Shown here in pieces: positions 1-6,629 of a DNA stretch of 11,148 bases. Location: assembly GCA_030039575.1 (NCBI GenBank), contig JASHVH010000520.1:1-11148 (forward strand), given 5' to 3'. Positions within the stretch are counted from its first letter, which is position 1; the number at the start of each line of letters is the position of its first letter. Source of the DNA: Acidimicrobiales bacterium. Lineage in GTDB: Bacteria > Actinomycetota > Acidimicrobiia > Acidimicrobiales > Palsa-688. The translations under genes and the position numbers were made by a program. Below the pieces are notes generated by a model. It saw only the letters and a list, made by a program, of their open reading frames with translations, was not told the origin of the DNA and did no database searches.

Positions 1-672
1 CTGCACGGGCTGATCTGGTCGGTGACGAGGAACCGCTGGTTGGCCACCAGGTTGGCGGCCGGCGCCGGTATGGTCCTCGGAGCCGCCTGTGCACTTTTGG
101 GTCTCTTGGCCTTCGAAGAGGGCGATGGCCTCGACGGGATCGTCCTGCTGCTGATGGGCTGGTTCGTGATCTCGTCGTCCAAGAGGGAGCAGCTCGCTGG
201 GCGGGCACAGCATGTGTTGGGTGATGCTCAGGTCTCGGACATCATGCGGCCGGCTGTCATCGCGCCGGGCTGGCTGACGGTCAGCGCCTTTTGGAACGAG
301 TGGGTGAACCATTACCCGGAGGCGGCGTTCCTGCTGGAGACCTGGGGCGGTGGGAGCTGGAAGGGCGTGGTGACGGCGCAACAGCTGGCCGCGGTGCCGC
401 CCAGCATGCAGGGCTCTGTGCGAGCGCAGGACGTTGCGCTGCCGCTGGTGCCCCCGCCACCGGGCAGCCAAGCGCCATTGAGCCCGGACCAGCCTGCCCT
501 AGCTCTGGCCGGCCGGGCCGGGGCCGCTTTGCCCGTTGTGGCCCATGGGACAACAGTGGGGGTGATCCTGGCTGCGGACGTGGCCGCCATGGTCGCCCGG
601 GGCACACCGGTCCCCCGCCGGACCTGGAGCACTTTCTGGCCGCCCGCCCCGGCCCCCTCCGGGTACGCCTGA
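1..672 (+). CDS. Site-2 protease (M50 family) C-terminal part, 5'-truncated
   Basis: The reading frame is open from the first base and ends at TGA 670-672, so the true start lies outside the window. The first residues (LHGLIWSVTRNRWLATRLAAGAG) match the segment that directly follows the DGGR zinc-ligand motif in M50B site-2 proteases, where the family typically reads R.L...W..T....AT..AA.AG. A hydrophobic segment follows (about residues 20-48 of the visible part), consistent with the last transmembrane helices. A soluble tail contains VSDIMRP, a typical opening of a CBS domain, and a Pro/Ala-rich stretch. Family role: intramembrane zinc metalloprotease that cleaves membrane substrates such as anti-sigma factors. 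The HExxH site is not in view, so activity cannot be judged. The GTG at 22 could be mistaken for a start, but homology-like sequence runs upstream of it. It is followed directly by the tmRNA gene. Confidence 0.8.
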   Translation: MHGLIWSVTRNRWLATRLAAGAGMVLGAACALLGLLAFEEGDGLDGIVLLLMGWFVISSSKREQLAGRAQHVLGDAQVSDIMRPAVIAPGWLTVSAFWNEWVNHYPEAAFLLETWGGGSWKGVVTAQQLAAVPPSMQGSVRAQDVALPLVPPPPGSQAPLSPDQPALALAGRAGAALPVVAHGTTVGVILAADVAAMVARGTPVPRRTWSTFWPPAPAPSGYA

Positions 673-685
673 GCTGCGCTTGCGG

Positions 686-691
686 TACACT
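686..691 (+). promoter_or_regulatory. Candidate -10 element of the tmRNA promoter
   Basis: TACACT lies 22 nt before the mature tmRNA 5' end and fits the TAnnnT pattern of actinobacterial -10 hexamers. No good -35 hexamer is seen at 17-18 nt upstream, which falls inside the protease stop region. A start near 698-700 would leave a short precursor leader for RNase P to remove. Placement is inferred from position only. Confidence 0.3.
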
Positions 692-713
692 GGCGGGCTC
701 AGGACATTGACAT

Positions 714-1067
714 GGGGGTGACAGGTTTCGACTTTGGCTGTCGACCCGAGAGAAGCGAGCCGTGGTCCCCGGATGCCACGTAAAACAACTGGGAAACCAA
801 TAAACGCCAATACGGCAAATGCGCGTCTAGCGCTGGCTGCTTAATTGTGGCCCGTCCGTCTGGCCCCAGCCCTGCGGGCCAGCAGCGGGCGTCATAAAGC
901 GGGGCTCACCCTGTAGTTGCGTCCACCGGCTATAGGGAAAATCAAAGTGGGCTAGGGCCGCCGGCCGGCGCCAGTGGCGAGCCGGTGGCCGAGACAAGTC
1001 ACTGGCTGCGCTCGGAGAAGACTCGGTGAGAGGTCGAAGGACGCGGGTTCAATTCCCGCCACCTCCA
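714..1067 (+). ncRNA. ssrA: Transfer-messenger RNA (tmRNA), one-piece
   Basis: Rescues ribosomes stalled on broken mRNAs and tags the nascent chain for proteolysis, working with SmpB. Both halves of the tRNA-like domain are visible. The 5' acceptor strand GGGGGTG (714-720) is followed by ACAGGTTTCGAC. The 3' end has a T-arm (GCGGG-TTCAATT-CCCGC, 1043-1059), the acceptor strand CACCTCC (1060-1066) and discriminator A1067. The acceptor pairs fully with G3:U70, the alanyl-tRNA synthetase identity pair. The next bases are CGA, so the CCA tail is not encoded. The tag reading frame is at 806-844 (GCC start, TAA stop) and encodes ANTANARLALAA, ending in the LAA degron. ANT at the start of the tag is usual in actinobacteria. 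TCGACC near the 5' end can pair with GGTCGA (1032-1037) to form the long helix P2. Pseudoknots were not folded base by base. Confidence 0.96.
806..844 (+). other. tmRNA tag-peptide reading frame (ANTANARLALAA)
   Basis: Resume codon GCC at 806-808, then AAT ACG GCA AAT GCG CGT CTA GCG CTG GCT GCT and TAA at 842-844. The 12-residue tag ends in ALAA, the signal read by ClpXP-type proteases. Choosing GCC as the resume codon rests on the ANT opening seen in actinobacterial tags. The preceding codon AAC is a less likely alternative. Confidence 0.88.
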
Positions 1068-1100
1068 CGAACTCACTCACGAACGAATGAACGAACAAAT

Positions 1101-1129
1101 AAAAGAGGGGCCCGTTAGATCCCTCCTTT
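1101..1129 (+). terminator. Weak intrinsic terminator after tmRNA
   Basis: AAAGAGGG (ending 1109) pairs with CCCTCCTTT (1121-1129) across a loop of about 11 nt. One A-C mismatch interrupts a 9-position stem whose outer part is A-T. It sits about 34 nt after the tmRNA 3' end, where a terminator is expected. The U-run is only three bases and is part of the stem, so strength is doubtful. Confidence 0.4.
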
Positions 1130-1138
1130 AGTTTATGG

Positions 1139-1155
1139 CGGCTGATCCTGGTCGC
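1139..1155 (+). repeat. 17-nt direct repeat, copy 1
   Basis: CGGCTGATCCTGGTCGC is exactly repeated at 9943-9959 in the same orientation. It lies about 70 nt downstream of the tmRNA end and past its terminator. Both copies are preceded by a similar pyrimidine-rich string (CCCTCcTTTaGTT here, CCCTCtTTTgGTT there), at slightly different distances. It could mark the edge of an old insertion at ssrA. Confidence 0.6.
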
Positions 1156-1196
1156 TAGGCGTATAGCCGTCGTCCGCTGACCGTGAAACCTCTAAT

Positions 1197-1211
1197 GGTC
1201 GCGTGACGACC
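1197..1211 (-). terminator. Small hairpin after the LuxR/ATPase gene
   Basis: GGTCG-CGTGA-CGACC is a 5-bp perfect stem with a 5-nt loop, starting 10 nt beyond the stop of the minus-strand regulator gene. There is no U-tract, so it may or may not terminate. Confidence 0.25.
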
Positions 1212-1220
1212 TCAAAGGGC

Positions 1221-3971
1221 TCATGCAGCCGGAAGCGGACAGCCGAGTGTTGCAAGCTCGCTGGCCGCTTCGTCTACCCGCGCAGAGAGCAGCAGCAGGG
1301 TGCATGCGCGTTCGAAACGGGCACCGATCGCCTCCCACCGATGGACGGCCTCCTTCAGTGACGCCTCATCGCCGTTCAATCGCCCGGTAGCCCGTAAAAG
1401 CTGGGCGGCGACGAAATCGTTCTCGTCGGCGAGCCACGCAAGCCGCGCAAGTCGCTCCTGGGCGTTGGGCGCCCCTCCGATCACGGCGACCTCGACGCTG
1501 ATGGCCTGCGCGTAGGCGTCGTACATACCCGTCGTACGTTGCCCCTCGTTCAGCGCCGCAGCGCGAGCCCTATCGACAGCGCCAAGGTGGACCGCAGCCC
1601 GCGTCTCGACAAAGAGACGAAAGCCATCCGTCGGCACACGACCACAGACTTTTAGCGCGAGATCCCACCAGTATTTGTAGAGAGCCTCTTCGCCTCGCAG
1701 CCCGTGGGCTAGCGCGGCGGCGAAGAACGAAGGGGCCATCCACCCCGCTGATGGGCTACCGGCCCGCTCCCAACTTTCACGCATGACGGCGGCGTGTGCG
1801 AGCGCTTCGTCGAAGGCTCCTTGGAGGACTAAGGGTACAACGAGGTGGCACGCGGCGAACTGGGGAAGGCCTTGCCTGGTGCTGTCGTCGTATGACCGCC
1901 TCGCGCTACCCAGGGCGATCTCGAGTTCGCCAGCAGCTAGCGCTGACTCTGTGGCCATATGGAATATGTCCGCGACCTCGCCACCGAAGCGTGGGTCGTG
2001 ACGCGGGAGCTCTTCAAGCAGGGCCAACCGCTGTGTCGTAAGGCGAGCGCTCTCCTTGAGACGTCCTTGTTCGGCTAGCGCGACTGAAGTGGCGTCAAGG
2101 GCGCTACTGATGAGAACGGGTTCGCCTAAGCGTCGTGTCAGCGCCAATGCCTCTTGTGCCACGAAGAGGTCGGGGATAGTGGGGCCGAGAGGGCCCTCCC
2201 ACGCCGCCGCTACGGCAATATGGGTCGCCACCTCGAGGTCGTCTGGGGGCGCCAGTCTACGCGCTTGGTCGACGAGTGCGACTAGACGCTCGTGTGGAAT
2301 GGGGTTGACGAACGTCGCGGGCGCCCGTCCGGCGATGGCGGAGGCCTCGGCCAGCACGATTGCAGCCGCCCTCGAGTTCCCCGCCGCCGATGCTCGCTCG
2401 AAGGCGGTGCTCAAGAAGCCGAACGCGACGTCACCGCGCATCTCGGCGAACGCTGCATCGGCGGCGGTCCTGAGCGCGGCCACCGCCATTTGCTCGTTGC
2501 GGGCCAGCGTGACGGCTGCCCGGAGGTGGTTACGCGCCTCCCCGAGGAACCGACGCGCGTAGCACAGGTGGCCAAGGGCGAGAGCCAACTCGAACCCAGC
2601 CTCGTCGTGGGACCCCGATAGGGCGGAGGCGAGCGCCGCGCGCAGGTCGTCAGCAATCGCGTCGAAACAGTCCGACCAGCCGTCACTGTCAATGAGCTGT
2701 TCTAGGCCGCCCGCAGCGGCCGTCGCCCACAGGAGGTGACTGTGCCTGGTGGGGCCGAACTCAGCACTCGCCTCGAGTCGCTCCCGGGCGTAGGCGCGGA
2801 CCGTGTCGAACATCCGCCATCGACTTCCGGCCGCGTCCCGTATGTGGACAAGCAAGCTTTTGTCAGTGAGGCGACCGATCAGGTCAGCGGCGAAGGCCAT
2901 GTGGCCGTCGGTGGCAAGGGTGGCTGCCGACGCCAGGTCAAAGGCGCCTGCGAACACCCCCAGCCGGCGGAACACACGCTGCTCATCCTCGTTGAGCAGC
3001 TGATAGCTCCAATCGATCACGTTACGCAGCGAGCCGTGCCGTGCGCCGGCTGCGCTTGGCCTGGTCAGCAGGCGGAGGTGGTCGTCGAGGCCAGTCAGTA
3101 GGGCATCGACGCCCAGCGACGCGCAGCGCGCCGCCGCCAACTCGATCGCCAACGGCATGCCATCGAGGCGACGGCAAATGTCGCCAACGACCCTTGGATC
3201 ACCGTCGGCGCCAACCGCACGGTCTCTGAAGAGGCGCTCCGCGTCCGAGAGCTCTTCGTGGCTTCGGCCAACGACCTCCAGAGGAGGCAGCGGCACGATC
3301 TGCTCACCCGTGACGCCAAGACGCTCACGGCTGGTGGCAAGCACCACCGTCTGTGGGCAGGAAGTCATGACTGACTGCGCGAAGTCGGCCGCAGGTTGCA
3401 ACACGTGTTCGCAATTGTCGAGCACAACGAGGAAACGGCCGGCACGCAACCGATCATGGACCGCCCGCTCAAGCGGCTGCTGCGCCTGTTCGACCACGCC
3501 GAGGGCCGAGGCGACGGCCTGCAGCACGAACTCGTCCCCCACCGGTATCAAGTCCACGAAGGCACGGCCTGCTGGGAACCCAGTCTGACCACGGCGCGCC
3601 GCAACGACAGCCAGCCGGGTCTTGCCGACGCCGCCTGGGCCGATCAGGGTTACGAGTCGGCAGGTGGCCAGAGCGCGGGACACCTCCTCCAGTTCGGCGT
3701 TCCGCCCTACAAACGTCGTCCAGGTGCCAGGCAGGCCGACGAACTCTCCGGTCGCAGGCGAGCCCGGCACGGTGAGCTCCCCCACCCGGGCCACGAGGTC
3801 CCGTCGATCGGCGGCGCCCAGCTTCCGCAGCAACGACGACACGTGGCTCTCGACGGTTCGGACCGAGATGTGCAGCTTCTGGCCGATTTCGGCGTTGGTT
3901 AGATGGCCCCGCAGGGCGTCGAGCACTTCCGCTTCGCGCTCCGACACCACTTCTGGACCGAGGTCCTCCAT
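1221..3971 (-). CDS. LuxR-type HTH / STAND ATPase transcriptional regulator (HTH at N-terminus)
   Basis: A 916-aa predicted DNA-binding ATPase. Residues about 8-66 form a GerE/LuxR helix-turn-helix: SEREAEVLDAL, then LTNAEIGQKLHISVRTVESHV, then LLRKLGA. A linker leads to an NB-ARC/AAA-like ATPase domain. Its motifs are TTFVGRNAELE (85-95), Walker A GPGGVGKT (111-118), Walker B FLVVLDNCEHV (180-190), the sensor-like TVVLATSRERL (208-218) and GMPLAIELAAAR (271-282). RRLGVFAGAFDLASA marks the following winged-helix region. The rest (about 400-916) is Ala/Leu-rich and helical, like the TPR-type sensor arms of this class (COG3903-like). In MalT/LAL regulators the HTH is C-terminal, so the order here is reversed. 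The start ATG at 3971 has only a weak SD, but the HTH begins within ten residues. Minus-strand GATAAA (3995-4000) is a possible -10. It diverges from the 59-aa gene. The ligand and targets are unknown. All key ATPase motifs look intact. Confidence 0.9.
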   Translation of the reverse strand: MEDLGPEVVSEREAEVLDALRGHLTNAEIGQKLHISVRTVESHVSSLLRKLGAADRRDLVARVGELTVPGSPATGEFVGLPGTWTTFVGRNAELEEVSRALATCRLVTLIGPGGVGKTRLAVVAARRGQTGFPAGRAFVDLIPVGDEFVLQAVASALGVVEQAQQPLERAVHDRLRAGRFLVVLDNCEHVLQPAADFAQSVMTSCPQTVVLATSRERLGVTGEQIVPLPPLEVVGRSHEELSDAERLFRDRAVGADGDPRVVGDICRRLDGMPLAIELAAARCASLGVDALLTGLDDHLRLLTRPSAAGARHGSLRNVIDWSYQLLNEDEQRVFRRLGVFAGAFDLASAATLATDGHMAFAADLIGRLTDKSLLVHIRDAAGSRWRMFDTVRAYARERLEASAEFGPTRHSHLLWATAAAGGLEQLIDSDGWSDCFDAIADDLRAALASALSGSHDEAGFELALALGHLCYARRFLGEARNHLRAAVTLARNEQMAVAALRTAADAAFAEMRGDVAFGFLSTAFERASAAGNSRAAAIVLAEASAIAGRAPATFVNPIPHERLVALVDQARRLAPPDDLEVATHIAVAAAWEGPLGPTIPDLFVAQEALALTRRLGEPVLISSALDATSVALAEQGRLKESARLTTQRLALLEELPRHDPRFGGEVADIFHMATESALAAGELEIALGSARRSYDDSTRQGLPQFAACHLVVPLVLQGAFDEALAHAAVMRESWERAGSPSAGWMAPSFFAAALAHGLRGEEALYKYWWDLALKVCGRVPTDGFRLFVETRAAVHLGAVDRARAAALNEGQRTTGMYDAYAQAISVEVAVIGGAPNAQERLARLAWLADENDFVAAQLLRATGRLNGDEASLKEAVHRWEAIGARFERACTLLLLSARVDEAASELATLGCPLPAA

Positions 3972-3994
3972 GCGGCCATTCTCGCGTGTTCGCC

Positions 3995-4000
3995 TTTATC
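3995..4000 (-). promoter_or_regulatory. Candidate -10 of the LuxR/ATPase gene
   Basis: On the minus strand GATAAA matches 4 of 6 consensus positions and lies 23 nt before the ATG. The 11-bp repeat array begins 13 bp upstream of it, where a -35 box would be. It is inferred from position and weak consensus. Confidence 0.3.
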
Positions 4001-4013
4001 CCGGCAGAGATCG

Positions 4014-4057
4014 GACCGTGGCGAATCCGTGGCCGACCCGAGGCGGGTCCGTGGCGG
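4014..4057. promoter_or_regulatory. Four 11-bp tandem iterons in the divergent promoter region
   Basis: The heptamer CCGTGGC occurs at 4016-4022, 4027-4033 and 4049-4055, with a one-mismatch copy CCGAGGC at 4038-4044, so four units start exactly 11 bp apart. The 4-nt spacers are not conserved. Heptamers with 4-nt spacers on an 11-bp pitch are the known architecture of SARP binding sites in Streptomyces. The regulator encoded here has a LuxR HTH, so the protein that binds is not established. The array lies between the regulator gene and the 59-aa gene and next to the candidate -10 of the former, which suggests autoregulation. The embedded dyad GACCCG-AGG-CGGGTC (4035-4049) is an alternative or additional site. 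Confidence 0.55.
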
Positions 4058-4125
4058 CCCCCGATGCCGGCGAGCTCCAGGAGGCGCACGCTGTAGATGA
4101 CCCCATTCGCACCAGGAGGAACCCG

Positions 4126-4305
4126 ATGAACGGCCCTCATATCACGGCATCACTCGTCCAAGAGCACCGAGCCGACCTTCTCCGCCAGGCGCAGCAGTAT
4201 CGCCTTAGCAAGGAGGTGCGAGCCGCGTCCCATTCTCGCCCACAGCCGGGCCGACGCCCATGGTTTCTGTCCTGGGTTCGCCGCTCGCTCCGCCCCGCAG
4301 TCTGA
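4126..4305 (+). CDS. Small basic protein, 59 aa, unknown function
   Basis: ATG 4126 is preceded by a strong Shine-Dalgarno (AGGAGGAA, 4114-4121) at good spacing, and the frame ends at TGA 4303-4305. The protein opens MNGPHITASLVQEHRADLL, continues RQAQQYRLSKEV, and ends in an Arg/Trp-rich tail (RRPWFLSWVRRSLRPAV). It has an N-terminal amphipathic helix and a cationic C-terminus, with no signal peptide and no domain I can name. Short proteins with a similar 'HI..SL..EH..DL.R.A...RL' opening are, to my recollection, frequent in actinobacteria, but I cannot confirm homology. A longer frame runs upstream through the regulator gene, but the SD marks 4126 as the real start. It is divergent from the regulator and shares the iteron-bearing gap with it, so the two may be co-controlled. 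No obvious terminator follows closely. Confidence 0.72.
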   Translation: MNGPHITASLVQEHRADLLRQAQQYRLSKEVRAASHSRPQPGRRPWFLSWVRRSLRPAV

Positions 4306-4557
4306 CCCTCTAGGACCAGCCCACGCAAAGAATACGTATCTGGGGAGCGCCGGACGGTGCCAAGCCTTGCAAGAACTCGAGCGGGTGGGCGCCACCAGGG
4401 CATTGCACGTACTCGCATCCGCATCGGTCAGACCGATGGACGGGCTCTCGACCACTTCGAACCGTCCGTGGCCTGCCTCTACTGCGAGTGATACGGCCAG
4501 CTTCGTCGACCGCCGGGACGCACCATGCTGAACTTCGGCCTCAACCCGGCACGGCGT

Positions 4558-4588
4558 GAGTGCTCGGCCAGTTAATCTGTGAGCACTC
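4558..4588. repeat. Inverted repeat GAGTGCTC / GAGCACTC
   Basis: Perfect 8-bp arms (4558-4565 and 4581-4588) around a 15-nt spacer. It is the first of four dyads in this stretch. It could be an operator or an RNA stem. Confidence 0.45.
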
Positions 4589-4600
4589 GATCGACAACAC

Positions 4601-4617
4601 CTGAACGAGCTGTTCAG
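4601..4617. repeat. Operator-like dyad CTGAAC-N5-GTTCAG
   Basis: Perfect 6-bp arms around GAGCT, 17 bp in all, which is a size typical of dimeric repressor sites. It resembles the actinobacterial LexA box (GAAC-N4-GTTC), but its 5-nt spacer does not fit that consensus. Confidence 0.45.
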
Positions 4618-4635
4618 TAACTTTCGTGAACATGC

Positions 4636-4659
4636 CACTCTTTTCTAACAACAAAAGTG
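4636..4659. repeat. Imperfect hairpin CACTcTTT / AAAAGTG
   Basis: CACT (4636-4639) pairs with AGTG (4656-4659) and TTT (4641-4643) with AAA (4653-4655), leaving one bulged C and a loop of 9 nt. It is A/T-rich against a GC-rich background. Confidence 0.3.
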
Positions 4660-4664
4660 CTGGT

Positions 4665-4689
4665 AGGAGCCCTCTTTTGTAGGGCTCCT
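4665..4689. terminator. Perfect 9-bp hairpin, possible (bidirectional) terminator
   Basis: AGGAGCCCT (4665-4673), loop CTTTTGT, AGGGCTCCT (4681-4689). The stem is perfect and stable. On the plus strand no U-run follows. On the minus strand a short U-run (CTTTTGTT) comes about 7 nt after the stem. It separates the 59-aa gene region from the DUF1254 gene. Confidence 0.5.
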
Positions 4690-4697
4690 CTCGCGTC

Positions 4698-4726
4698 AGG
4701 ACGCGTAGAGGACGCGGCAGGACGCG
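4698..4726. repeat. Three AGGACGCG direct repeats
   Basis: Units start at 4698, 4709 and 4719, spaced 11 and 10 bp, i.e. about one helical turn. They lie about 200 bp upstream of the DUF1254 gene. They may be a regulator site or a chance tandem in GC-rich DNA. Confidence 0.3.
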
Positions 4727-4923
4727 GTCAATGACGGCGAGTTACGGTCAGAGGCGGGTTCCAAACTCCAAATAAAGTCACCGAGAGCGCGTGGTCTCGC
4801 CTTCCCTGGTCGCGACGACCGGTGACCGCGTACGGTGGTCATCCGGAGCGATCAAAAGGTCAACTTCCGGACAGGCGGTCGGTACGATCGCCGAGTCGGT
4901 CAGTCAGTCGCTAAGGGACGGAT

Positions 4924-6312
4924 ATGGACAGTTCTTCGGGTGTACCGGCAGGGCCGGTCTCGGGCATGGCTATGAGCCCTGAGTACGCCGCAGCGGTGGG
5001 CCAGGTGGCGTATTTATGGGGTTGGCCGATGGTTAGCCAACTCAATCGCCGCAATGCCATGACGGCGGTCGACGAGCCGGGCCTGCGTGGTGGGGCTCTG
5101 CCGAACGCCCCGGCGGGATCGGTGTGCATGATGACCGACTACATCCCGCCCGACCAACGGTTCGTGGCCTGCACCAACCAGGACGTTCTCTACGGCATGG
5201 GCTACGGCCACCTTGAAGAGGAACCATCCGTGCTGCAGGTGCCCAACATGGGAGATCGGTTCTGGGTCGCCGCGGCGTGGGACGCCCGCACTGACACCTT
5301 CGCCCGGATTGGCCAACAGTATGGCAGCAAAGCCGGCTTTTACCTGCTCGCCGGACCGGACTGGGACGGCAAGGCCCCAGACGGGATCACCGAAGTGTTC
5401 CGCAGCTCCACTAACCAGGTCGCGTTCTGTCCCAGAGTGTTCCTCAACGACACCGACGAGGACCGTGCTGCCGTAGTGCCGCTGCTCAACCAGGTGATGG
5501 TGTACCGGCTGAGCCAGTACGACGGGACCTTCCAGGCAAAAGACTGGAAATCTGTACCGGTTTTCCCTGTCCCTGGCGCGCTAGGCGAGGGAGAAATCCA
5601 CTGGGTCGAGCCGACTAGCTTCTTCGACCAGTTCCCGACCGTGCTGGCGACCGTACCGCCCCTTCCAGGCGAGGAGGCCCTGTACGCGCTGTTCCGCTCG
5701 ATCATCGATGCTGCAGCCACCGACCCCCGGGTCAAGCAAGCACTGGTGGACACCGCCGTCGAGACCGAGAAAAAGGTCATATCCCAACTGCTGCAATGGC
5801 GCTACAACGGCCCGCCCGCCGGTAATGGGTGGTACTCACCCACCAATAACGCTCAGTTCGGTACCGACTACCTCACCCGGACTGCTATCGCGCGGTCCAA
5901 CATGTACGAGAACGCCCCCCAAGAGACCAAGTATGTCTTCACCGACGACGACGTCAACGGCGACCGCCTCGACGGCCACCATCTGTACGCCATCGCCTTT
6001 CCCGCTGGCCAACTGCCACCGGTCAACGGGTTCTGGTCATTAACCCTCTATAACCAGCACCACTTCTTCCATCCCAACCCCCTCGGCCGGTACTCGCTTG
6101 GCACCAAGAACGCGACCCTCCGATACGGCGACGGTGGCTCGCTCACTCTCTACGCGGGGGCCACATCGCCGGGCACTGACAAAGAACCTAACTGGCTACC
6201 CGCCCCCGACGGGCCATTCTCCTTATATATCCGGGGCTACTGGCCCAAACCAGAAATGGTCAACCGTACCTGGCAGCCACCGAAAGTAACCCGCCAAAAC
6301 ACGAAAAACTAG
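4924..6312 (+). CDS. DUF1254/DUF1214 domain-containing protein
   Basis: A 462-aa protein of the COG5361 type. The N-terminal DUF1254 part (about 24-160) includes the YLWGWPMV segment, the FVACTNQDVLYG motif (about 80-91), and VLQVPNMGDRFWVAAAWDARTDTFARIGQQYG. The C-terminal DUF1214 part (about 340-450) contains GFWSLTLYN, then GRYSLGTKN, GSLTLYAGATSPG and the hallmark NWLPAPDGPFSLYIRGYWP. Both domains and the length look complete. The biochemical role of the family is not established. Many members are exported, but this copy has no clear signal peptide at its N-terminus, so it is probably cytoplasmic, or the start is misjudged. ATG 4924 follows AAGGGA at SD distance. ATG 4966 and 4972 are alternatives that remove a Gly/Ser/Pro-rich leader. 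Codon use is typical high-GC. It appears monocistronic, with the opposing 6630-7034 gene facing it. Confidence 0.92.
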   Translation: MDSSSGVPAGPVSGMAMSPEYAAAVGQVAYLWGWPMVSQLNRRNAMTAVDEPGLRGGALPNAPAGSVCMMTDYIPPDQRFVACTNQDVLYGMGYGHLEEEPSVLQVPNMGDRFWVAAAWDARTDTFARIGQQYGSKAGFYLLAGPDWDGKAPDGITEVFRSSTNQVAFCPRVFLNDTDEDRAAVVPLLNQVMVYRLSQYDGTFQAKDWKSVPVFPVPGALGEGEIHWVEPTSFFDQFPTVLATVPPLPGEEALYALFRSIIDAAATDPRVKQALVDTAVETEKKVISQLLQWRYNGPPAGNGWYSPTNNAQFGTDYLTRTAIARSNMYENAPQETKYVFTDDDVNGDRLDGHHLYAIAFPAGQLPPVNGFWSLTLYNQHHFFHPNPLGRYSLGTKNATLRYGDGGSLTLYAGATSPGTDKEPNWLPAPDGPFSLYIRGYWPKPEMVNRTWQPPKVTRQNTKN

Positions 6313-6629
6313 CGGCGCCACCCCGGTCAAATCCACCATGTCGGCGGCAAACGCTTTGGGCCAGTCGCATCGGCCATGAGAGACGCACCAATAAGCAAGA
6401 GACAATCGGCAACAGTTAAGCGCCATCTTGGGTATCAGCGTCAAAGTCGACCTCCACGACCTGACGAACGATCACTCCTAACCCGCCAGAGCTGAAAGGC
6501 TTCGTGGGAGTAGCCCGGTACCCGGTCCAGAGCCGCAGACGCGCTCCTCAACCACGCGTTGAGGTGAGCCCTGCTGGCGGCCGGCGGGAGCCCGCCTCGG
6601 GCCAATGGAGCAGCGCTGCGGACTAAACA
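6313..6629. other. Convergent intergenic region with two hairpins
   Basis: 317 bases between the convergent DUF1254 and relaxase-tail-like genes. I see no protein-coding sequence of any recognisable family. It holds CCTCAA-N7-TTGAGG (6546-6564) and GGCGG-N4-CCGCC (6583-6596), both stable stems. Neither has a U-tract, but their position suits termination of the minus-strand gene. Confidence 0.55.
6546..6596 (-). terminator. Paired hairpins downstream of the minus-strand coiled-coil gene
   Basis: Two perfect stems lie 34-84 nt beyond the stop of the minus-strand gene: GGCGG/CCGCC (6583-6596) and CCTCAA/TTGAGG (6546-6564). No U-runs are present, so factor-independent termination is uncertain. 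Confidence 0.3.

Larger units (their letters stand above)
4306..4923. other. Intergenic region without recognisable gene, rich in inverted repeats
   Basis: About 618 bases. Reading frames on both strands here give Ser/Arg/Ala-rich sequence with no family resemblance and no good ribosome binding site. The first 250 bases are featureless. 4558-4689 contains four consecutive inverted repeats (listed separately). 4698-4726 contains three AGGACGCG units spaced 11 and 10 bp. The last 200 bases form the upstream region of the DUF1254 gene. TACGAT (about 4884-4889) could be a -10, but no -35 supports it. Confidence 0.6.

Noticed and set aside
22..672. Start of the protease gene at GTG 22
   Set aside because: The frame is open to base 1 and the residues before the GTG fit the M50 family after its DGGR motif, so the gene is cut by the window edge.
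3622..4125. Long plus-strand frame upstream of the 59-aa gene
   Set aside because: It is antisense to the regulator N-terminus and lacks family features. Only the part from ATG 4126, with its strong SD, is credible.
4601..4617. LexA (SOS) box
   Set aside because: The spacer between GAAC and GTTC is 5 nt rather than 4, and no DNA-damage gene follows.
4150..4638. 162-aa minus-strand frame
   Set aside because: It has Ser/Arg/Cys-rich composition, no ribosome site and no recognisable motif, and it is antisense to the better-supported 59-aa gene.
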